From assembly GCA_021851405.1 (NCBI GenBank), contig JAJZDW010000006.1, positions 1 through 64,000 of the forward strand: 64,000 nt of DNA. Reading direction: 5' to 3'. Positions 26,207 through 36,484 of this stretch are shown here, piece after piece. Origin of the DNA: Pseudomonadota bacterium (lineage in GTDB: Bacteria > Pseudomonadota > Gammaproteobacteria > Steroidobacterales > Steroidobacteraceae). The translations under genes were made by a program, and so were the position numbers. Numbering within the stretch: position 1 is the first letter of the stretch; every line of letters starts with the position of its first letter. The notes beneath the pieces were generated by a model that had not been told where the DNA came from, did no database searches, and worked only from the letters and a program-made list of their open reading frames with translations.

Positions 26207-27049
26207 ATGCAGCTCGCCGGGGCGCACATCGGGATCGACCAGCCGCTGCTCGTGATCGCAGGGCCGTGCGTCATCGAGAGCGAGACGCTGGTGCACGAGG
26301 TCGCCGGGCGGCTGCGCGAGATCACGCAGCGGCTCGCCCTGCCGTTCGTGTTCAAGTCCTCCTTCGACAAGGCCAACCGCTCCTCGAAGAAGAGCTTCCG
26401 CGGGCCGGGCCTCGAGCAGGGGCTGAAGGTGCTCGAGGGGGTGCGGCGCACGTTCGGCGTGCCGGTGCTCACCGATGTGCACGAGGACACCCCGCTCGCC
26501 GAGGTCGCCGCGGTGGTCGATGTGTTGCAGACGCCGGCGTTTCTCTGCCGGCAGACGAATTTCATCCTGAACGTGGCGGCCTGCGGCAAACCGGTCAACA
26601 TCAAGAAGGGCCAGTTCCTCTCCCCCTGGGAGATGCGCAACGTCGTCGAGAAGGCGCGCTCGACCGGCAACGAGCACATCATGGTGTGCGAGCGCGGCTT
26701 CAGCTTCGGATACAACAACCTGGTGGCCGACATGCGCTCCCTCGCGGTGATGCGCGAGTGCGATTGCCCGGTGATCTTCGATGCCACCCACTCGGTGCAG
26801 CTGCCGGGCGGGCGCGGGGAGAGCTCGGGGGGCCAGCGCGAGTTCGTGCCGGTGCTGGCGCGCGCGGCCGTGGCTGCGGGCGTCGCCGGAGTGTTCATGG
26901 AGACGCATCCAGACCCCGCGCGCGCGCTGTCCGATGGGCCCAATGCCTGGCCCCTCGATCGCATCGAGCCGCTGCTCGAGACGCTCAAGGCGCTCGATGC
27001 GGCCGCCAAGGCCCGACCGTTCGAAGAGACTTTGCTGGCACAAAAATAG
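26207..27049 (+). CDS. kdsA: 3-deoxy-8-phosphooctulonate synthase (KDO8P synthase)
   Basis: KdsA condenses arabinose 5-phosphate with phosphoenolpyruvate to KDO 8-phosphate for the LPS inner core. The 280-residue product carries [23 protein letters not shown] and [12 protein letters not shown], all characteristic of the family. Its PEP substrate is made by enolase, encoded 10 bp downstream. An AAGGGG ribosome binding site precedes the ATG. Confidence 0.96.
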   Translation: MQLAGAHIGIDQPLLVIAGPCVIESETLVHEVAGRLREITQRLALPFVFKSSFDKANRSSKKSFRGPGLEQGLKVLEGVRRTFGVPVLTDVHEDTPLAEVAAVVDVLQTPAFLCRQTNFILNVAACGKPVNIKKGQFLSPWEMRNVVEKARSTGNEHIMVCERGFSFGYNNLVADMRSLAVMRECDCPVIFDATHSVQLPGGRGESSGGQREFVPVLARAAVAAGVAGVFMETHPDPARALSDGPNAWPLDRIEPLLETLKALDAAAKARPFEETLLAQK

Positions 27050-27056
27050 GAAGTGA

Positions 27057-28352
<1,296 letters not shown>

Positions 28353-28410
28353 TCGGCGCGATCGCTCGCCGTAAGCTCCGCTCTGGGCACCGCCCCGGGC
28401 CACGCACCGC

Positions 28411-28710
28411 ATGAAAATCCTCCTCGCCGCTCTGATCGCCGTCCTGGTGCTGCTGCAGTACCGCATCTGGATCTCCGGCGAAGGGGTTCGCCCGGTCGCG
28501 CGTCTCGAGCGGGTGGTGGCGGCGCAGGAGAAGCTCAATGCGCACCTCAGCCGGCGCAACGCGCGCCTGGCGGCGGAGGTGGCCGATCTGAAGACCGGCA
28601 CCGGCGCGATCGAGGAGCGCGCGCGCAGCGAGCTCGGCATGATCGGCCCGCACGAAACGTTCTACATGGTCGTCGAGCCGCCGCGCTTCCCGCCGGCCGG
28701 ATCGCGCTGA
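28411..28710 (+). CDS. ftsB: Cell division protein FtsB
   Basis: FtsB is a bitopic divisome protein that forms a coiled coil with FtsL and binds FtsQ. The 99-residue product has one N-terminal membrane helix (LLAALIAVLVLLQYRIWI), then a heptad-rich segment (about 30-65) and the conserved IEERARSELGMIGPHETF region. Its place between eno and ispD is the standard one. Confidence 0.94.
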   Translation: MKILLAALIAVLVLLQYRIWISGEGVRPVARLERVVAAQEKLNAHLSRRNARLAAEVADLKTGTGAIEERARSELGMIGPHETFYMVVEPPRFPPAGSR

Positions 28711-28714
28711 TCTC

Positions 28715-29395
28715 ATGCGCTACTGGCTGGTGATGCCGGCCGCCGGAATCGGCCGGCGGTTCGGGACCGAGCGGCCCAAGCAGTACGCGCCGCTCTGCGG
28801 GCGCACGGTGATCCAGTGGGCGCTCGCGCCGTTTCTCACCGATGCGCGCTGCGCCGGGGCCATGGTCGCGCTCGCGGCGCACGATCCGTACTGGCCCGAG
28901 GTGGCCCCGCCCGGGGTCATGACGGTGCCGGGCGGGAGCGAACGCAGTCACTCGGTGCGCCATGCGCTCGCGGCGCTCGCCCCGCGCGCGCGGGCCGAGG
29001 ACTGGGTGCTGGTGCACGATGCGGCCCGGCCCTGCCTGGAGGGGCGGGATCTGGAGCATCTGCTCGGGACGCTTGCCGAGCACCCGCTCGGCGGTCTGTT
29101 GGCGGTGCCGGCGGCCGACACGTTGAAGCGTGCCGATGCGCACGGAGCCGTCGCGGCCACGGTGGATCGCAGCGGGCTGTGGCGCGCGCTGACCCCGCAG
29201 ATGTTCCGCTACGGCGCGCTCTGCGGCGCGCTCGATGCGGCGCACGCGGCGGGCCGGCTGCCCACCGATGAGGCGCAGGCGCTCGAGTGGCTCGAGGAGC
29301 ACCCGGTGCTCGTGGCCGGTTCGGCGGGTAACCTGAAAATCACCACCGCGGCGGATCTGACTCTCGCGGCGGCTTTGCTGGAGGCCTCGGCATGA
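28715..29395 (+). CDS. ispD: 2-C-methyl-D-erythritol 4-phosphate cytidylyltransferase
   Basis: IspD makes CDP-methylerythritol in the MEP pathway. The 226-residue product has the nucleotide-binding motif [10 protein letters not shown], with the catalytic arginine and the following PKQYAPL lysine, then [10 protein letters not shown] and the late TTAADLTLA motif. The end overlaps ispF by ATGA, so the two consecutive pathway enzymes are translationally coupled. Confidence 0.95.
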   Translation: MRYWLVMPAAGIGRRFGTERPKQYAPLCGRTVIQWALAPFLTDARCAGAMVALAAHDPYWPEVAPPGVMTVPGGSERSHSVRHALAALAPRARAEDWVLVHDAARPCLEGRDLEHLLGTLAEHPLGGLLAVPAADTLKRADAHGAVAATVDRSGLWRALTPQMFRYGALCGALDAAHAAGRLPTDEAQALEWLEEHPVLVAGSAGNLKITTAADLTLAAALLEASA

Positions 29396-29868
29396 GAGTG
29401 GGGACGGGTTTCGATGTGCACGCGTTCGGTCCCGGTGAGTCCGTGATGCTCGGCGGGGTACGGGTGGCGCACAGCCAAGGGGTGCTCGCGCATTCCGACG
29501 GGGACGTGCTGCTGCATGCGCTCACCGATGCGCTGCTCGGGGCGGCGGGACTTGGGGACATCGGGGAGCATTTCAGGGACACCGATCCGCGCTGGAAGGG
29601 CGCCGACAGCGCCGGTTTCGTGACCCATACCCTCGGGCTGCTGCGTGCGCGCGGCTGGCGCGTCGGCAATGCGGATCTGACCCTGCTCGCCGAGCGGCCG
29701 AAGGTCGGCCCGCACCGCGAGGCGATTCGCGCGCGCATCGCCGAGCTGCTCGAGGTGCCCCCCGATGCGGTCAACGTCAAGGCGACCACCACCGAGAAAC
29801 TCGGCTTCCTCGGCCGTGCCGAGGGCATCGGCGCTCAGGCCGTGGTGCTGCTGCTGCCGGCACGCTGA
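29392..29868 (+). CDS. ispF: 2-C-methyl-D-erythritol 2,4-cyclodiphosphate synthase
   Basis: IspF cyclises CDP-methylerythritol 2-phosphate, releasing CMP. The 158-residue trimeric enzyme shows the metal ligands in GTGFDVHAF and [12 protein letters not shown] and the [11 protein letters not shown] motif. After it comes a 124-bp gap to the next gene that contains GC-rich palindromes (around 29883-29898 and 29974-29985) but no clear promoter. Confidence 0.96.
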   Translation: MRVGTGFDVHAFGPGESVMLGGVRVAHSQGVLAHSDGDVLLHALTDALLGAAGLGDIGEHFRDTDPRWKGADSAGFVTHTLGLLRARGWRVGNADLTLLAERPKVGPHREAIRARIAELLEVPPDAVNVKATTTEKLGFLGRAEGIGAQAVVLLLPAR

Positions 29869-29992
29869 GCGCAGACTGGCCGCGCCGCGCGGCGCGTGCT
29901 AGCGTGGCCCCCAGGTCGCCGTCGAACCACAACAGCACATCGGGCTGGCCTTCCCCGCGCGGGGATCGCGGTCCGCACCATCAGGGGTCGCC

Positions 29993-31771
29993 ATGCGTAT
30001 GCAACTGAAATCAGCCCTGCGCTCGGTCCTGCTCGGCATGCTCGCCGCGCTTGCACTGCCGCTCGCAACGGCCCTCGCCCGCGATGGCGGCCGCGGGTTG
30101 AACATCCCACCGAAGCCGCTCATCGGTCAGCAGAACGTGGCGAGCGCCGATCTGCTCGTGTCCCATCCGCCGACCGAGCCGTGCATCGTCACGCTCTTTC
30201 AGTCCGACACGTTCAACGTGTATGCGCCGCTGCCATTCACCTACAGCCCGCCGGCCAACTGCCCCGGTCCGTGGGCGAAAGTCGTGTTCGTGGCGCACTT
30301 CAACGAGAACTCCGGGGTGCAGTACGACCGCAGCGCGTACGTGTTTCTCGGCAACGCCGCGCTTTATTTCGGTACCACGCCCGAGCCGAGCTCGAGCGTC
30401 GCTCCCGTCTGGACCGTCGAGCGCGATGTGACCGATTTCAGCGCGCTGCTCGCGCAGCCGCAGTCTGGGGCCGCGACGATCTTCAACATCGTCAACAGCA
30501 CCTACACCGGCGTCATTCACGGCAGCGGCTATCTCTACTTCTATCCGGCCGGCGGCCGCGAGGACGGTGAGCGGCAGGGCGCGAGCGCTCACGGTCGTGA
30601 TCGGAGCGCGCGGCCCTCGGCGGTCTATCCGCTGAACAGCGGCAATCAGCCGACCTACCTCGACACGCCCGCGCAGCAGCTGGCGCAGCAGATCACCTTT
30701 CCGACCAACATGACGCGCATCGACCTCGAGATCACCGCGCAGAGCCAGATCGGGGACGAGTTCTGGTACACCTGCGTGCCCAATCAGTACGTCCAGGAGC
30801 TGCAGAGCTGCGGCAACAGCGGCTACCGCCAGGTGGTGGTGCAGGTCGACGGGCGCACCGTCGCCTACGCGCCGGTCTCGCCGTGGATCTACACCGGGGG
30901 CATCGATCCGTTCCTCTGGCAGCCGACCCCGGGAGTGCAGACGCTGAACTTCACACCCTACCGGGTCGATCTGACGCCGCTTGCCGCCGAGCTCGATAAC
31001 GGCAAGCCGCACACCGTCGCGGTGAGCGTCTACAACGACGGCAATTACTTCTCCGTGGCCGCGACGTTGCTGGTGTACCAGGATACGCACGTGCGCGCGA
31101 TCAGCGGTGCGGTCACCGACATCGACGTCCCTGCGCTGGCGCCGACCGTCACGGCGAATCTCGCCAGCGGCGCCGGCGGCAGCGTCAGCGGCTCGGTCAC
31201 GGTCAGCTCCGCGGTGCGCACGCGCCTGGCCGGCTACCTCGAGCTGCCGGACGGACTGCGCAGCACGGCCGTCGAGCAGAACTTCCAGTTCGCCAATGCG
31301 CAGAACTACACGATCAACAACAGCGTCTACGACCAGCAGATCGCGCTCACCAGCGCCGTGCACACCGTCACGCAGGTGAGCGGCGCGGGCCGGGAGGCCC
31401 GACGCCGGGTGAGCACCTGGCGCTTCCCGCTCGCGGTCAACTACGATCAGGTGCAGCAGGCGAACGGCGACTACGCCATCACCACCTCGGTGCGGCAGCA
31501 CTTCAGCACGCGCACTGGCCCGGCCTGGGACAGCGACGCGGGGCGCGCGCTCAGCGATCGCGTGCGCGCGATCGACACGCTGCAGTTCGACTCGGGCTTC
31601 AACTTCCTCGGTCATTCGGGCATGTCCGGCTCGCAGCGCTACGAGTTCGAGCGCCGCGGCGAGGGCGCGCCCGAGTGCTACGTGCGCACCATCGTCAACA
31701 GCGCCAATGCGGTCAGTGCCGTCCTCGACGGTGAGCATTGCGATTTGCTCGGCGGGGCGCGATGGCATTGA
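29993..31771 (+). CDS. Secreted peptide-N-glycosidase A-type glycoamidase homologue (PNGase A family)
   Basis: Plant and fungal PNGase A removes whole N-glycans from asparagine. The 592-residue product has a signal peptide ending near A29 (LALPLATALA), so it is exported. Family features in order: PCIVTLF and a YSPPANCPGPW segment (about 50-90), YDRSAYVFLG, VWTVERDVTDF, NSTYTGVIHG with YFYPAGG, then DEFWYTCVPNQY, VVVQVDGRTVA, YTGGIDPFLWQP and the VDLTPLAAELDNGKPH strand. These segments correspond closely, in order, to the almond enzyme as I recall it. Acid-active bacterial relatives (PNGase H+) are known in Terriglobus and Dyella. The ATG follows AGGGG. The gene interrupts a run of core genes, and its end overlaps truD. 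Activity is inferred from the family only. Confidence 0.8.
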   Translation: MRMQLKSALRSVLLGMLAALALPLATALARDGGRGLNIPPKPLIGQQNVASADLLVSHPPTEPCIVTLFQSDTFNVYAPLPFTYSPPANCPGPWAKVVFVAHFNENSGVQYDRSAYVFLGNAALYFGTTPEPSSSVAPVWTVERDVTDFSALLAQPQSGAATIFNIVNSTYTGVIHGSGYLYFYPAGGREDGERQGASAHGRDRSARPSAVYPLNSGNQPTYLDTPAQQLAQQITFPTNMTRIDLEITAQSQIGDEFWYTCVPNQYVQELQSCGNSGYRQVVVQVDGRTVAYAPVSPWIYTGGIDPFLWQPTPGVQTLNFTPYRVDLTPLAAELDNGKPHTVAVSVYNDGNYFSVAATLLVYQDTHVRAISGAVTDIDVPALAPTVTANLASGAGGSVSGSVTVSSAVRTRLAGYLELPDGLRSTAVEQNFQFANAQNYTINNSVYDQQIALTSAVHTVTQVSGAGREARRRVSTWRFPLAVNYDQVQQANGDYAITTSVRQHFSTRTGPAWDSDAGRALSDRVRAIDTLQFDSGFNFLGHSGMSGSQRYEFERRGEGAPECYVRTIVNSANAVSAVLDGEHCDLLGGARWH

Positions 31772-32841
31772 GCGAATCGAGCGCGGCGGCGGATCGAGCG
31801 CCGCGCCCCGACGCCGCGGCGCTCGATCCGCCGCGCGCGTACGGTGCGCCGCTCACTCGCGTGCGGGTGCGCACCGAGCCGGAGGATTTCTGTGTCGAGG
31901 AGTGCCTCGGGTTCGCGCCCGCCGGCGCCGGCGCGCACGTCCTCCTCCAGGTGCGCAAGCGCGACGCCAACACTGCGTGGGTGGCCGGGGAAGTCGCGCG
32001 CCTCGGCGGCTGCCGGCCGTTCGAGGTCGGTTACGCCGGGCTGAAGGACCGGCGCGCGGTGGCGGTGCAGTGGTTCACGGTGCCGCGCGGGTCGCGTGCG
32101 CCCGAGCAGTGGCGGGGCGTGAGCGGGGAGGGCTTCGAGGTGCTCGAGGCACACGGCCACACGCGCAAGCTGCCGCGCGGGGCGCTCGAGGGCAACCGCT
32201 TCCACATCCTCGCGCGCGGGGAGCCGCCGGCGGCGCAGGCGCTGCAGGCGCGACTCGAGCACATCGGTGCGCACGGCGTGCCGAACTACTTCGGGCCGCA
32301 GCGCTTCGGGCGCGAGGGTGGCAACCTCGCGCACCTGCCGGCCGATCCGGGGGCGCTGCGGCCGGCCGAGCGCGGCTTCGTGCTCTCGGCGGTGCGCAGC
32401 CTGCTGTTCAATGCCGTGCTCGCCGAGCGGGTGCGCACCGGACGCTGGTGCGAGCTCGAGGCGGGCGATCGTGCCCAGCTCGATGGACGCGGCAGTCATT
32501 TCGCGGTCGAGGCGCCGGATGCGACGCTGCGCGAGCGCGCCGCGCGGCTCGAGATTCACCCCAGCGGGCCGCTCTGGGGGCAGGGTGAGCTCGACTGCCA
32601 GGGCGCGGTGCGGGAGTTCGAGACGGACATCGTGCGCGCCTATCCGGCGGCCTGCGCGCTGCTCGAGGCCGCCGGCCTGCGCCAGGAGCGGCGCAGCCTG
32701 CGCCTGGCGGTGCGCGACCTCGAGGCACGGATCGAGCCCGACGGGGTGCGGCTGCAATTCCGGCTGACCCGCGGGGCGTACGCCACCGCCGTGCTGCGCG
32801 AACTGTTCGGGCTCGAGGACTACGAGCCGAGCAGCACGTAG
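31762..32841 (+). CDS. truD: tRNA pseudouridine(13) synthase TruD
   Basis: TruD isomerises U13 of tRNA-Glu. The 359-residue product (E. coli 349) carries the catalytic aspartate D96 in YAGLKDRRAV, the motif NYFGPQRFGREGGN and the C-terminal FRLTRGAYATAVLREL. The ATG at 31762 lies 10 bp inside the preceding gene; a TTG eight codons earlier is also in frame but less likely. The N-terminus up to residue 28 is an Ala/Asp/Arg-rich extension. The end overlaps the convergent Smr-domain gene by 22 bp. Confidence 0.93.
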   Translation: MALSESSAAADRAPRPDAAALDPPRAYGAPLTRVRVRTEPEDFCVEECLGFAPAGAGAHVLLQVRKRDANTAWVAGEVARLGGCRPFEVGYAGLKDRRAVAVQWFTVPRGSRAPEQWRGVSGEGFEVLEAHGHTRKLPRGALEGNRFHILARGEPPAAQALQARLEHIGAHGVPNYFGPQRFGREGGNLAHLPADPGALRPAERGFVLSAVRSLLFNAVLAERVRTGRWCELEAGDRAQLDGRGSHFAVEAPDATLRERAARLEIHPSGPLWGQGELDCQGAVREFETDIVRAYPAACALLEAAGLRQERRSLRLAVRDLEARIEPDGVRLQFRLTRGAYATAVLRELFGLEDYEPSST

Positions 32842-33353
32842 ATGGCGCCCGTGCCGCCATCGACCGCGCGAGCCGAGACGAACGCCAGCACCGGCCCGAC
32901 GCGCCGCAGCAGAGCGGCCACCAGCCCCTTGAGCACCGGACCGCGATGACCGGAGCGCAGCCCCTTGCCGTGGACGATGCGCACGCAGCGCCAGTCGCGG
33001 GCCAGCGCTTCGGTGAGAAACTCGCGCAGCGCCTGCTTCGCCTGCGGCACGGTCAGTCCGTGCAGGTCGAGTTCGCCCTGCACCCGGTACTCGCCCCGGC
33101 GCAGGCGCCGCAGCACCCCGAGCGGCACCCCTTCGCGACGAAACACCAACTCATCGCCGGCGGCGAGCGCCGGATCGAGCGGGCTGTCGCTCAGGCTCTC
33201 CTCGAGCACGGCCAGCCGGTCGGCGCGCGAGAAACGCGCCGCGGGCGGGGGCTTCGGCCGCTGCGGGCCTGCGGCCGCTCGCGCCAGCGGCTTCACCCCG
33301 CGCACGGCGGCGCGGAACAGCTGCCGATCCTCATCGCGATCCGATACGCACAC
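32820..33353 (-). CDS. Smr-domain protein (SmrA/YdaL-like putative endonuclease)
   Basis: Small MutS-related domains nick DNA or RNA. The 177-residue product has a basic, proline-rich N-terminal part (1-60) and a C-terminal Smr domain (about 90-177) with [15 protein letters not shown] and [17 protein letters not shown], matching the standalone proteobacterial SmrA type. The GTG start at 33353 is supported by GGAGG five bases upstream. It lies between truD (tail to tail) and surE (head to head). Confidence 0.88.
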   Translation of the reverse strand: MCVSDRDEDRQLFRAAVRGVKPLARAAAGPQRPKPPPAARFSRADRLAVLEESLSDSPLDPALAAGDELVFRREGVPLGVLRRLRRGEYRVQGELDLHGLTVPQAKQALREFLTEALARDWRCVRIVHGKGLRSGHRGPVLKGLVAALLRRVGPVLAFVSARAVDGGTGAIYVLLGS

Positions 33354-33430
33354 GCTACCTCCGCCGAATTTGCTTCCAGTATAGTCGCGCCCTTCCCGAG
33401 GATCGTCCTCGCCGAGTCGCCCCCCTGCCT

Positions 33431-34189
33431 GTGAAAATTCTGCTCAGCAATGACGACGGTTATCTTGCCACCGGGCTCCGCGTGCTGCGCCGTCGGCTCG
33501 CCGATCTCGGCGAGCTCACCGTCGTCGCCCCGGACCGCAACCGCAGCGGCGCGAGCAATTCGCTCACGCTCGACATGCCGCTGCGGGTGATGGAGATCGA
33601 ACCGGGCCTCTACTGCGTGCAAGGCACGCCGACCGACTGCGTGCATCTGGCGATCACCGGGCTGTTCGAGACCGAGCACGACATGGTCGTCTCGGGGATC
33701 AACGAAGGGGCCAATCTCGGCGATGACGTGCTCTATTCCGGCACCGTGGCGGCGGCCATCGAAGGGCGCTTCCTCGGGCTGCCGACGCTCGCGGTGTCGC
33801 TGTGCCTGCGGCCCGGCAGCGGCGGGCACTACGAGACGGCGGCAACCGTGGCGCACCGGCTGGTGAGCGAAATGCTCACCCGTCCGCTCGAGTCCTCCCT
33901 CATCCTCAACGTGAACGTGCCGGACGTGCCGCTCGAGGCGCTGCGTGGCTTTCGCGGTACGCGGCTCGGGCACCGCCATCGTTCCGAGCCGATCGTGCCG
34001 GCGCACGATCCGCGCGGCCGCCCCGTGTACTGGGTGGGGCCGGCGGGCCCGCAGCAGGATGCCGGGCCAGGCACCGATTTTCACGCCGTGGATGGCGGGT
34101 ACGTGTCGGTCACGCCCCTGCAGGTCGATCTGACCCGCCACGCCGCCCTCGGCTCGCTCAGCGAGTGGCTGGAGGGGCTCGATGGCTGA
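33431..34189 (+). CDS. surE: 5'/3'-nucleotidase SurE
   Basis: SurE dephosphorylates nucleoside monophosphates and short polyphosphates and is linked to stationary-phase survival. The 252-residue product has the metal motif SNDDG (D8, D9), the [14 protein letters not shown] segment and [20 protein letters not shown]. The GTG at 33431 is the start. A possible -10 box TATAGT lies at 33380-33385 with no good -35 box. pcm overlaps its end by 8 bp. Confidence 0.95.
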   Translation: MKILLSNDDGYLATGLRVLRRRLADLGELTVVAPDRNRSGASNSLTLDMPLRVMEIEPGLYCVQGTPTDCVHLAITGLFETEHDMVVSGINEGANLGDDVLYSGTVAAAIEGRFLGLPTLAVSLCLRPGSGGHYETAATVAHRLVSEMLTRPLESSLILNVNVPDVPLEALRGFRGTRLGHRHRSEPIVPAHDPRGRPVYWVGPAGPQQDAGPGTDFHAVDGGYVSVTPLQVDLTRHAALGSLSEWLEGLDG

Positions 34190-34844
34190 TCTGCGCATGG
34201 CCGGGATCGGCATGACCTCTGCGCGCACGCGCGATCGGCTGGTACAGCGGCTGCGCGAGCAGGGCATCAGCAACCTGACGGTGCTCGATCGGATCCGCAA
34301 CACCCCGCGGCACATCTTCGTCGACGAGGCGCTCGGCAGCCGGGCCTACGAGGACACGGCGCTGCCGATCGGATTCGGCCAGACCATCTCCCAACCGTAC
34401 ATCGTGGCGCGCATGACCGAGGCGTTGCTCGAGGGCGGGCCGCTCGGCAGCGTGCTCGAGGTCGGCACGGGCTGCGGATACCAGAGCGCGGTGCTGGCGC
34501 CGCTGGTGGAGCGGCTGTACACCATCGAGCGGATCGGGGCGCTGATCGATCGGGCCAAGGAGCGGCTGAAGGAGCTCGAGATCCGCCACGTGAAGTTCCA
34601 GCACGGCGACGGGACGCAGGGCTGGAAATCCCAGGCACCGTTCGAGGGGATCCTGGTGGCGGCCGCCCCGCTGGTGGTGCCGCCGGCGCTGCTCGAGCAG
34701 CTCGCCCCGGGCGGACGACTGATCGTGCCGGTGGGTGAGGAGGGTAAACAGGAACTGATGCGCTACACGCGACGTGAGCAGGGCGTGATGCGCGAGTCGC
34801 TCGGACGCGTGGCGTTCGTGCCACTGCTCGGAGGCCGCAGCTGA
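34182..34844 (+). CDS. pcm: Protein-L-isoaspartate O-methyltransferase
   Basis: Pcm methylates isoaspartyl residues so that damaged proteins can be repaired. The 220-residue product has the SAM-binding motif [16 protein letters not shown] (about residues 91-106), the family segment [16 protein letters not shown] and the C-terminal [16 protein letters not shown]. surE-pcm is a conserved pair, normally followed by nlpD and rpoS; here it is followed by a 236-bp gene-free stretch. Confidence 0.95.
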   Translation: MADLRMAGIGMTSARTRDRLVQRLREQGISNLTVLDRIRNTPRHIFVDEALGSRAYEDTALPIGFGQTISQPYIVARMTEALLEGGPLGSVLEVGTGCGYQSAVLAPLVERLYTIERIGALIDRAKERLKELEIRHVKFQHGDGTQGWKSQAPFEGILVAAAPLVVPPALLEQLAPGGRLIVPVGEEGKQELMRYTRREQGVMRESLGRVAFVPLLGGRS

Positions 34845-34849
34845 GCCGC

Positions 34850-34879
34850 TTGCCACGGGGTGTCCCACGCCGTTAACAT
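34850..34879 (+). promoter_or_regulatory. Promoter candidate reading into the gene-free stretch after pcm
   Basis: TTGCCA (34850-34855) and TAACAT (34874-34879) are separated by 18 bp, matching five and four consensus positions. No rightward gene starts in the next 590 bp, so if active this promoter would make a non-coding transcript or one reading antisense to the Mth938-domain gene. Confidence 0.35.
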
Positions 34880-34885
34880 AGCGTC

Positions 34886-35066
34886 CGTCTCCTGGCGGCG
34901 ACAGTCTGGCGTTCGCGATGAGACGAGGGAGAGGGCACAGGGAGGAGGGGGCGCTGACACAAAAGCAACACCCGGATCGCGACCTCGAAAGCAACAATAA
35001 CCCACGCAGCGCTGCCGCAGGCGGCGCTCGGTCGTAGAGTCCTGAGTTCCTCCCCCTGTGCCTTCT
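34886..35066 (+). ncRNA. Candidate structured RNA between pcm and the Mth938-domain gene
   Basis: This 236-bp gap (34845-35080) codes for nothing recognisable on either strand. It contains a closing helix GGCACAGGG (34934-34942) with CCCTGTGCC (35054-35062), followed by TTCTTT. Inside is a 9-bp hairpin, AGCGCTGCC-GCA-GGCGGCGCT (35008-35028), and a twofold AAAGCAACA repeat. The upstream promoter candidate faces this way. No known RNA family (6S, tmRNA, SRP, RNase P) is matched. The alternative is a decayed remnant of the nlpD-rpoS region. Confidence 0.25.
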
Positions 35067-35080
35067 TTGTCCGGTGCGGA

Positions 35081-35452
35081 TTATGCGAGAAACAGCGCCG
35101 CCGCCACCCGGCGGTCCTCGTGCACCAGGACGTTGAAGGTGCGGCAGGCCGCCCCGAGATCCATCACTTCGAGCCCGATGGCCTGCGCCCCGAACGCCGC
35201 GCGCACCGCCGCCGAGGCGAAGCGCTGGCGCGGCCCGGTGCCGATCAGCACCACTTGCGGCTCGAGCGCGAACAGAGGCTCGAGGTGTGCCACCTCGAGC
35301 TCCTCGATCCGCTGCGGTGCCCAGGCGCTCACCAGCTGCTCGGCGGTGACGATGCAGCTGGCGCGCACCACCTGCTCGCCGATGCGCAGCGCCTCGGCCG
35401 AATAGGCCCGCACCGTGTTGACGTGCGTTCCGTTCTCTAATGTGAATCGCAT
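35081..35452 (-). CDS. Mth938-domain (DUF498) protein
   Basis: The 123-residue product belongs to the small Mth938/NDUFAF3-like alpha/beta family, whose bacterial function is unknown. Supporting segments are GTGPRQRFAS, the GLEVMDLGAACRTFNVL block and the late conserved pair R-V before AAALFLA. The ATG at 35452 is chosen because the open frame further upstream lies inside the opposite gene. The start codon is 18 bp from the divergent RpfE-like gene, so the two share a very small regulatory space. In Xanthomonadales such genes often lie near sec or recJ clusters. Confidence 0.8.
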   Translation of the reverse strand: MRFTLENGTHVNTVRAYSAEALRIGEQVVRASCIVTAEQLVSAWAPQRIEELEVAHLEPLFALEPQVVLIGTGPRQRFASAAVRAAFGAQAIGLEVMDLGAACRTFNVLVHEDRRVAAALFLA

Positions 35453-35470
35453 GACGGTACGATACCGCCG

Positions 35471-36484
35471 GTGAGCGAACTCGTCATCGTCATTACGGAT
35501 CTGTACCTCGGCGCCGAGCCCGAGACCGCGCCGGTGCCGCGCGGCACGCTGCCCGGCCTGGAGACGTTCGGACGCTTTGCGCACGCCGAGCCGCTGCCCG
35601 AGAGCTGGCGGCCCTGGGCCGCGCACTGGCTCGATCTGCCCCGCTACGGCGCGCTGCCGGTGGCGAGCGTCGCGGCGGTGGCGGCCCGCGAAGTGCCCGG
35701 ACCTGCGCTGTGGCTGGCCGAGCCGCTGAGCCTCACCGAAGGGGTGGGGAGAGTGCATCTGGAGCGGCACGGTCGGCTGCGGCTCACGCCCGCCGAGTCA
35801 CTGCGCCTCGCGCAGGATTTCAATGCGCTCTACGCCGGCTCCGGGTTCGCCCTGACGGGGCTGCCGGGCGGGACGCTGCTGCTCGGGGGCCCGGCCGGTG
35901 CGCCGGTGCGCACCTGGGACCCGGCCCGCCTGCCCGTCGAGACCCTCGCCGAGCGCCTCCCCAGCGGTCCCGGGGCCGGAGCCCTGCGGCGCCTCGGCTC
36001 GGAGCTGGAGATGTGGCTGCACACCCATCCGCTGAATGCCGAGCGCGCCGCGCGCGGCGCACCGCCGGTCTCGCAGCTGTGGCTCTGGGGCGGCGGGGCG
36101 GGCGCGGCGGTCCCTCTCGCCGGTGCGCCGCTGCGTGCCGAGGTGTACGGCGAGGAGGCCTATCTGGCCGGGCTCGTCACGCTCGGCGCCGGCGCTCTGC
36201 GGGCGCTGCCCGATGAGGCGGCGGGTGTGCTCGGCGCGGCGAGCGGACGGACGCTGTGCGCGCTCGAGGTGAGCGAGACGATGGGCCGTGTGCGTCAGGC
36301 GGATCTGCTCAGCGCGCTCGCCGATCTCGATCAGCGCTGGATCGCCCCGGCGGTGGCGGCGCTCGGCGCCGGGACGCTCGAGCGGCTCTGGCTGCTCGCG
36401 AATGATCGGGCGTGGGGTCTGCGCCGGCGCGATCTGTGGCGGCGCTGGCGGCGCGGCCGCACGGCGCTGGAGGCATTGGCGTGA
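35471..36484 (+). CDS. RpfE-like conserved protein upstream of recJ
   Basis: The 337-residue product resembles the Xanthomonas RpfE family, often mis-annotated as phosphoglycerate mutase-like. The telling segment is MWLHTHPLNAERAARG followed by VSQLWLWGGG (about residues 180-212). The N-terminal part (1-100) has no catalytic motif that I recognise, and the function is unknown. The GTG at 35471 is the first in-frame start after the divergent Mth938-domain gene and has little ribosome binding site. The end overlaps recJ by GTGA. RpfE next to recJ and near prfB-lysS matches the Xanthomonas rpf region as I remember it. Confidence 0.7.
   Translation: MSELVIVITDLYLGAEPETAPVPRGTLPGLETFGRFAHAEPLPESWRPWAAHWLDLPRYGALPVASVAAVAAREVPGPALWLAEPLSLTEGVGRVHLERHGRLRLTPAESLRLAQDFNALYAGSGFALTGLPGGTLLLGGPAGAPVRTWDPARLPVETLAERLPSGPGAGALRRLGSELEMWLHTHPLNAERAARGAPPVSQLWLWGGGAGAAVPLAGAPLRAEVYGEEAYLAGLVTLGAGALRALPDEAAGVLGAASGRTLCALEVSETMGRVRQADLLSALADLDQRWIAPAVAALGAGTLERLWLLANDRAWGLRRRDLWRRWRRGRTALEALA

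Noticed and set aside
30011-31768. Minus-strand open frame of 585 codons opposite the glycanase gene
   Set aside because: Arg/Val/Ala/His-rich without domains, whereas the plus strand has a signal peptide and family motifs.
34886-35066. 6S RNA or other known housekeeping RNA
   Set aside because: The closing helix resembles a rod-like RNA, but the characteristic central bulge and sequence blocks are not seen, and tmRNA, SRP RNA and RNase P signatures are absent.
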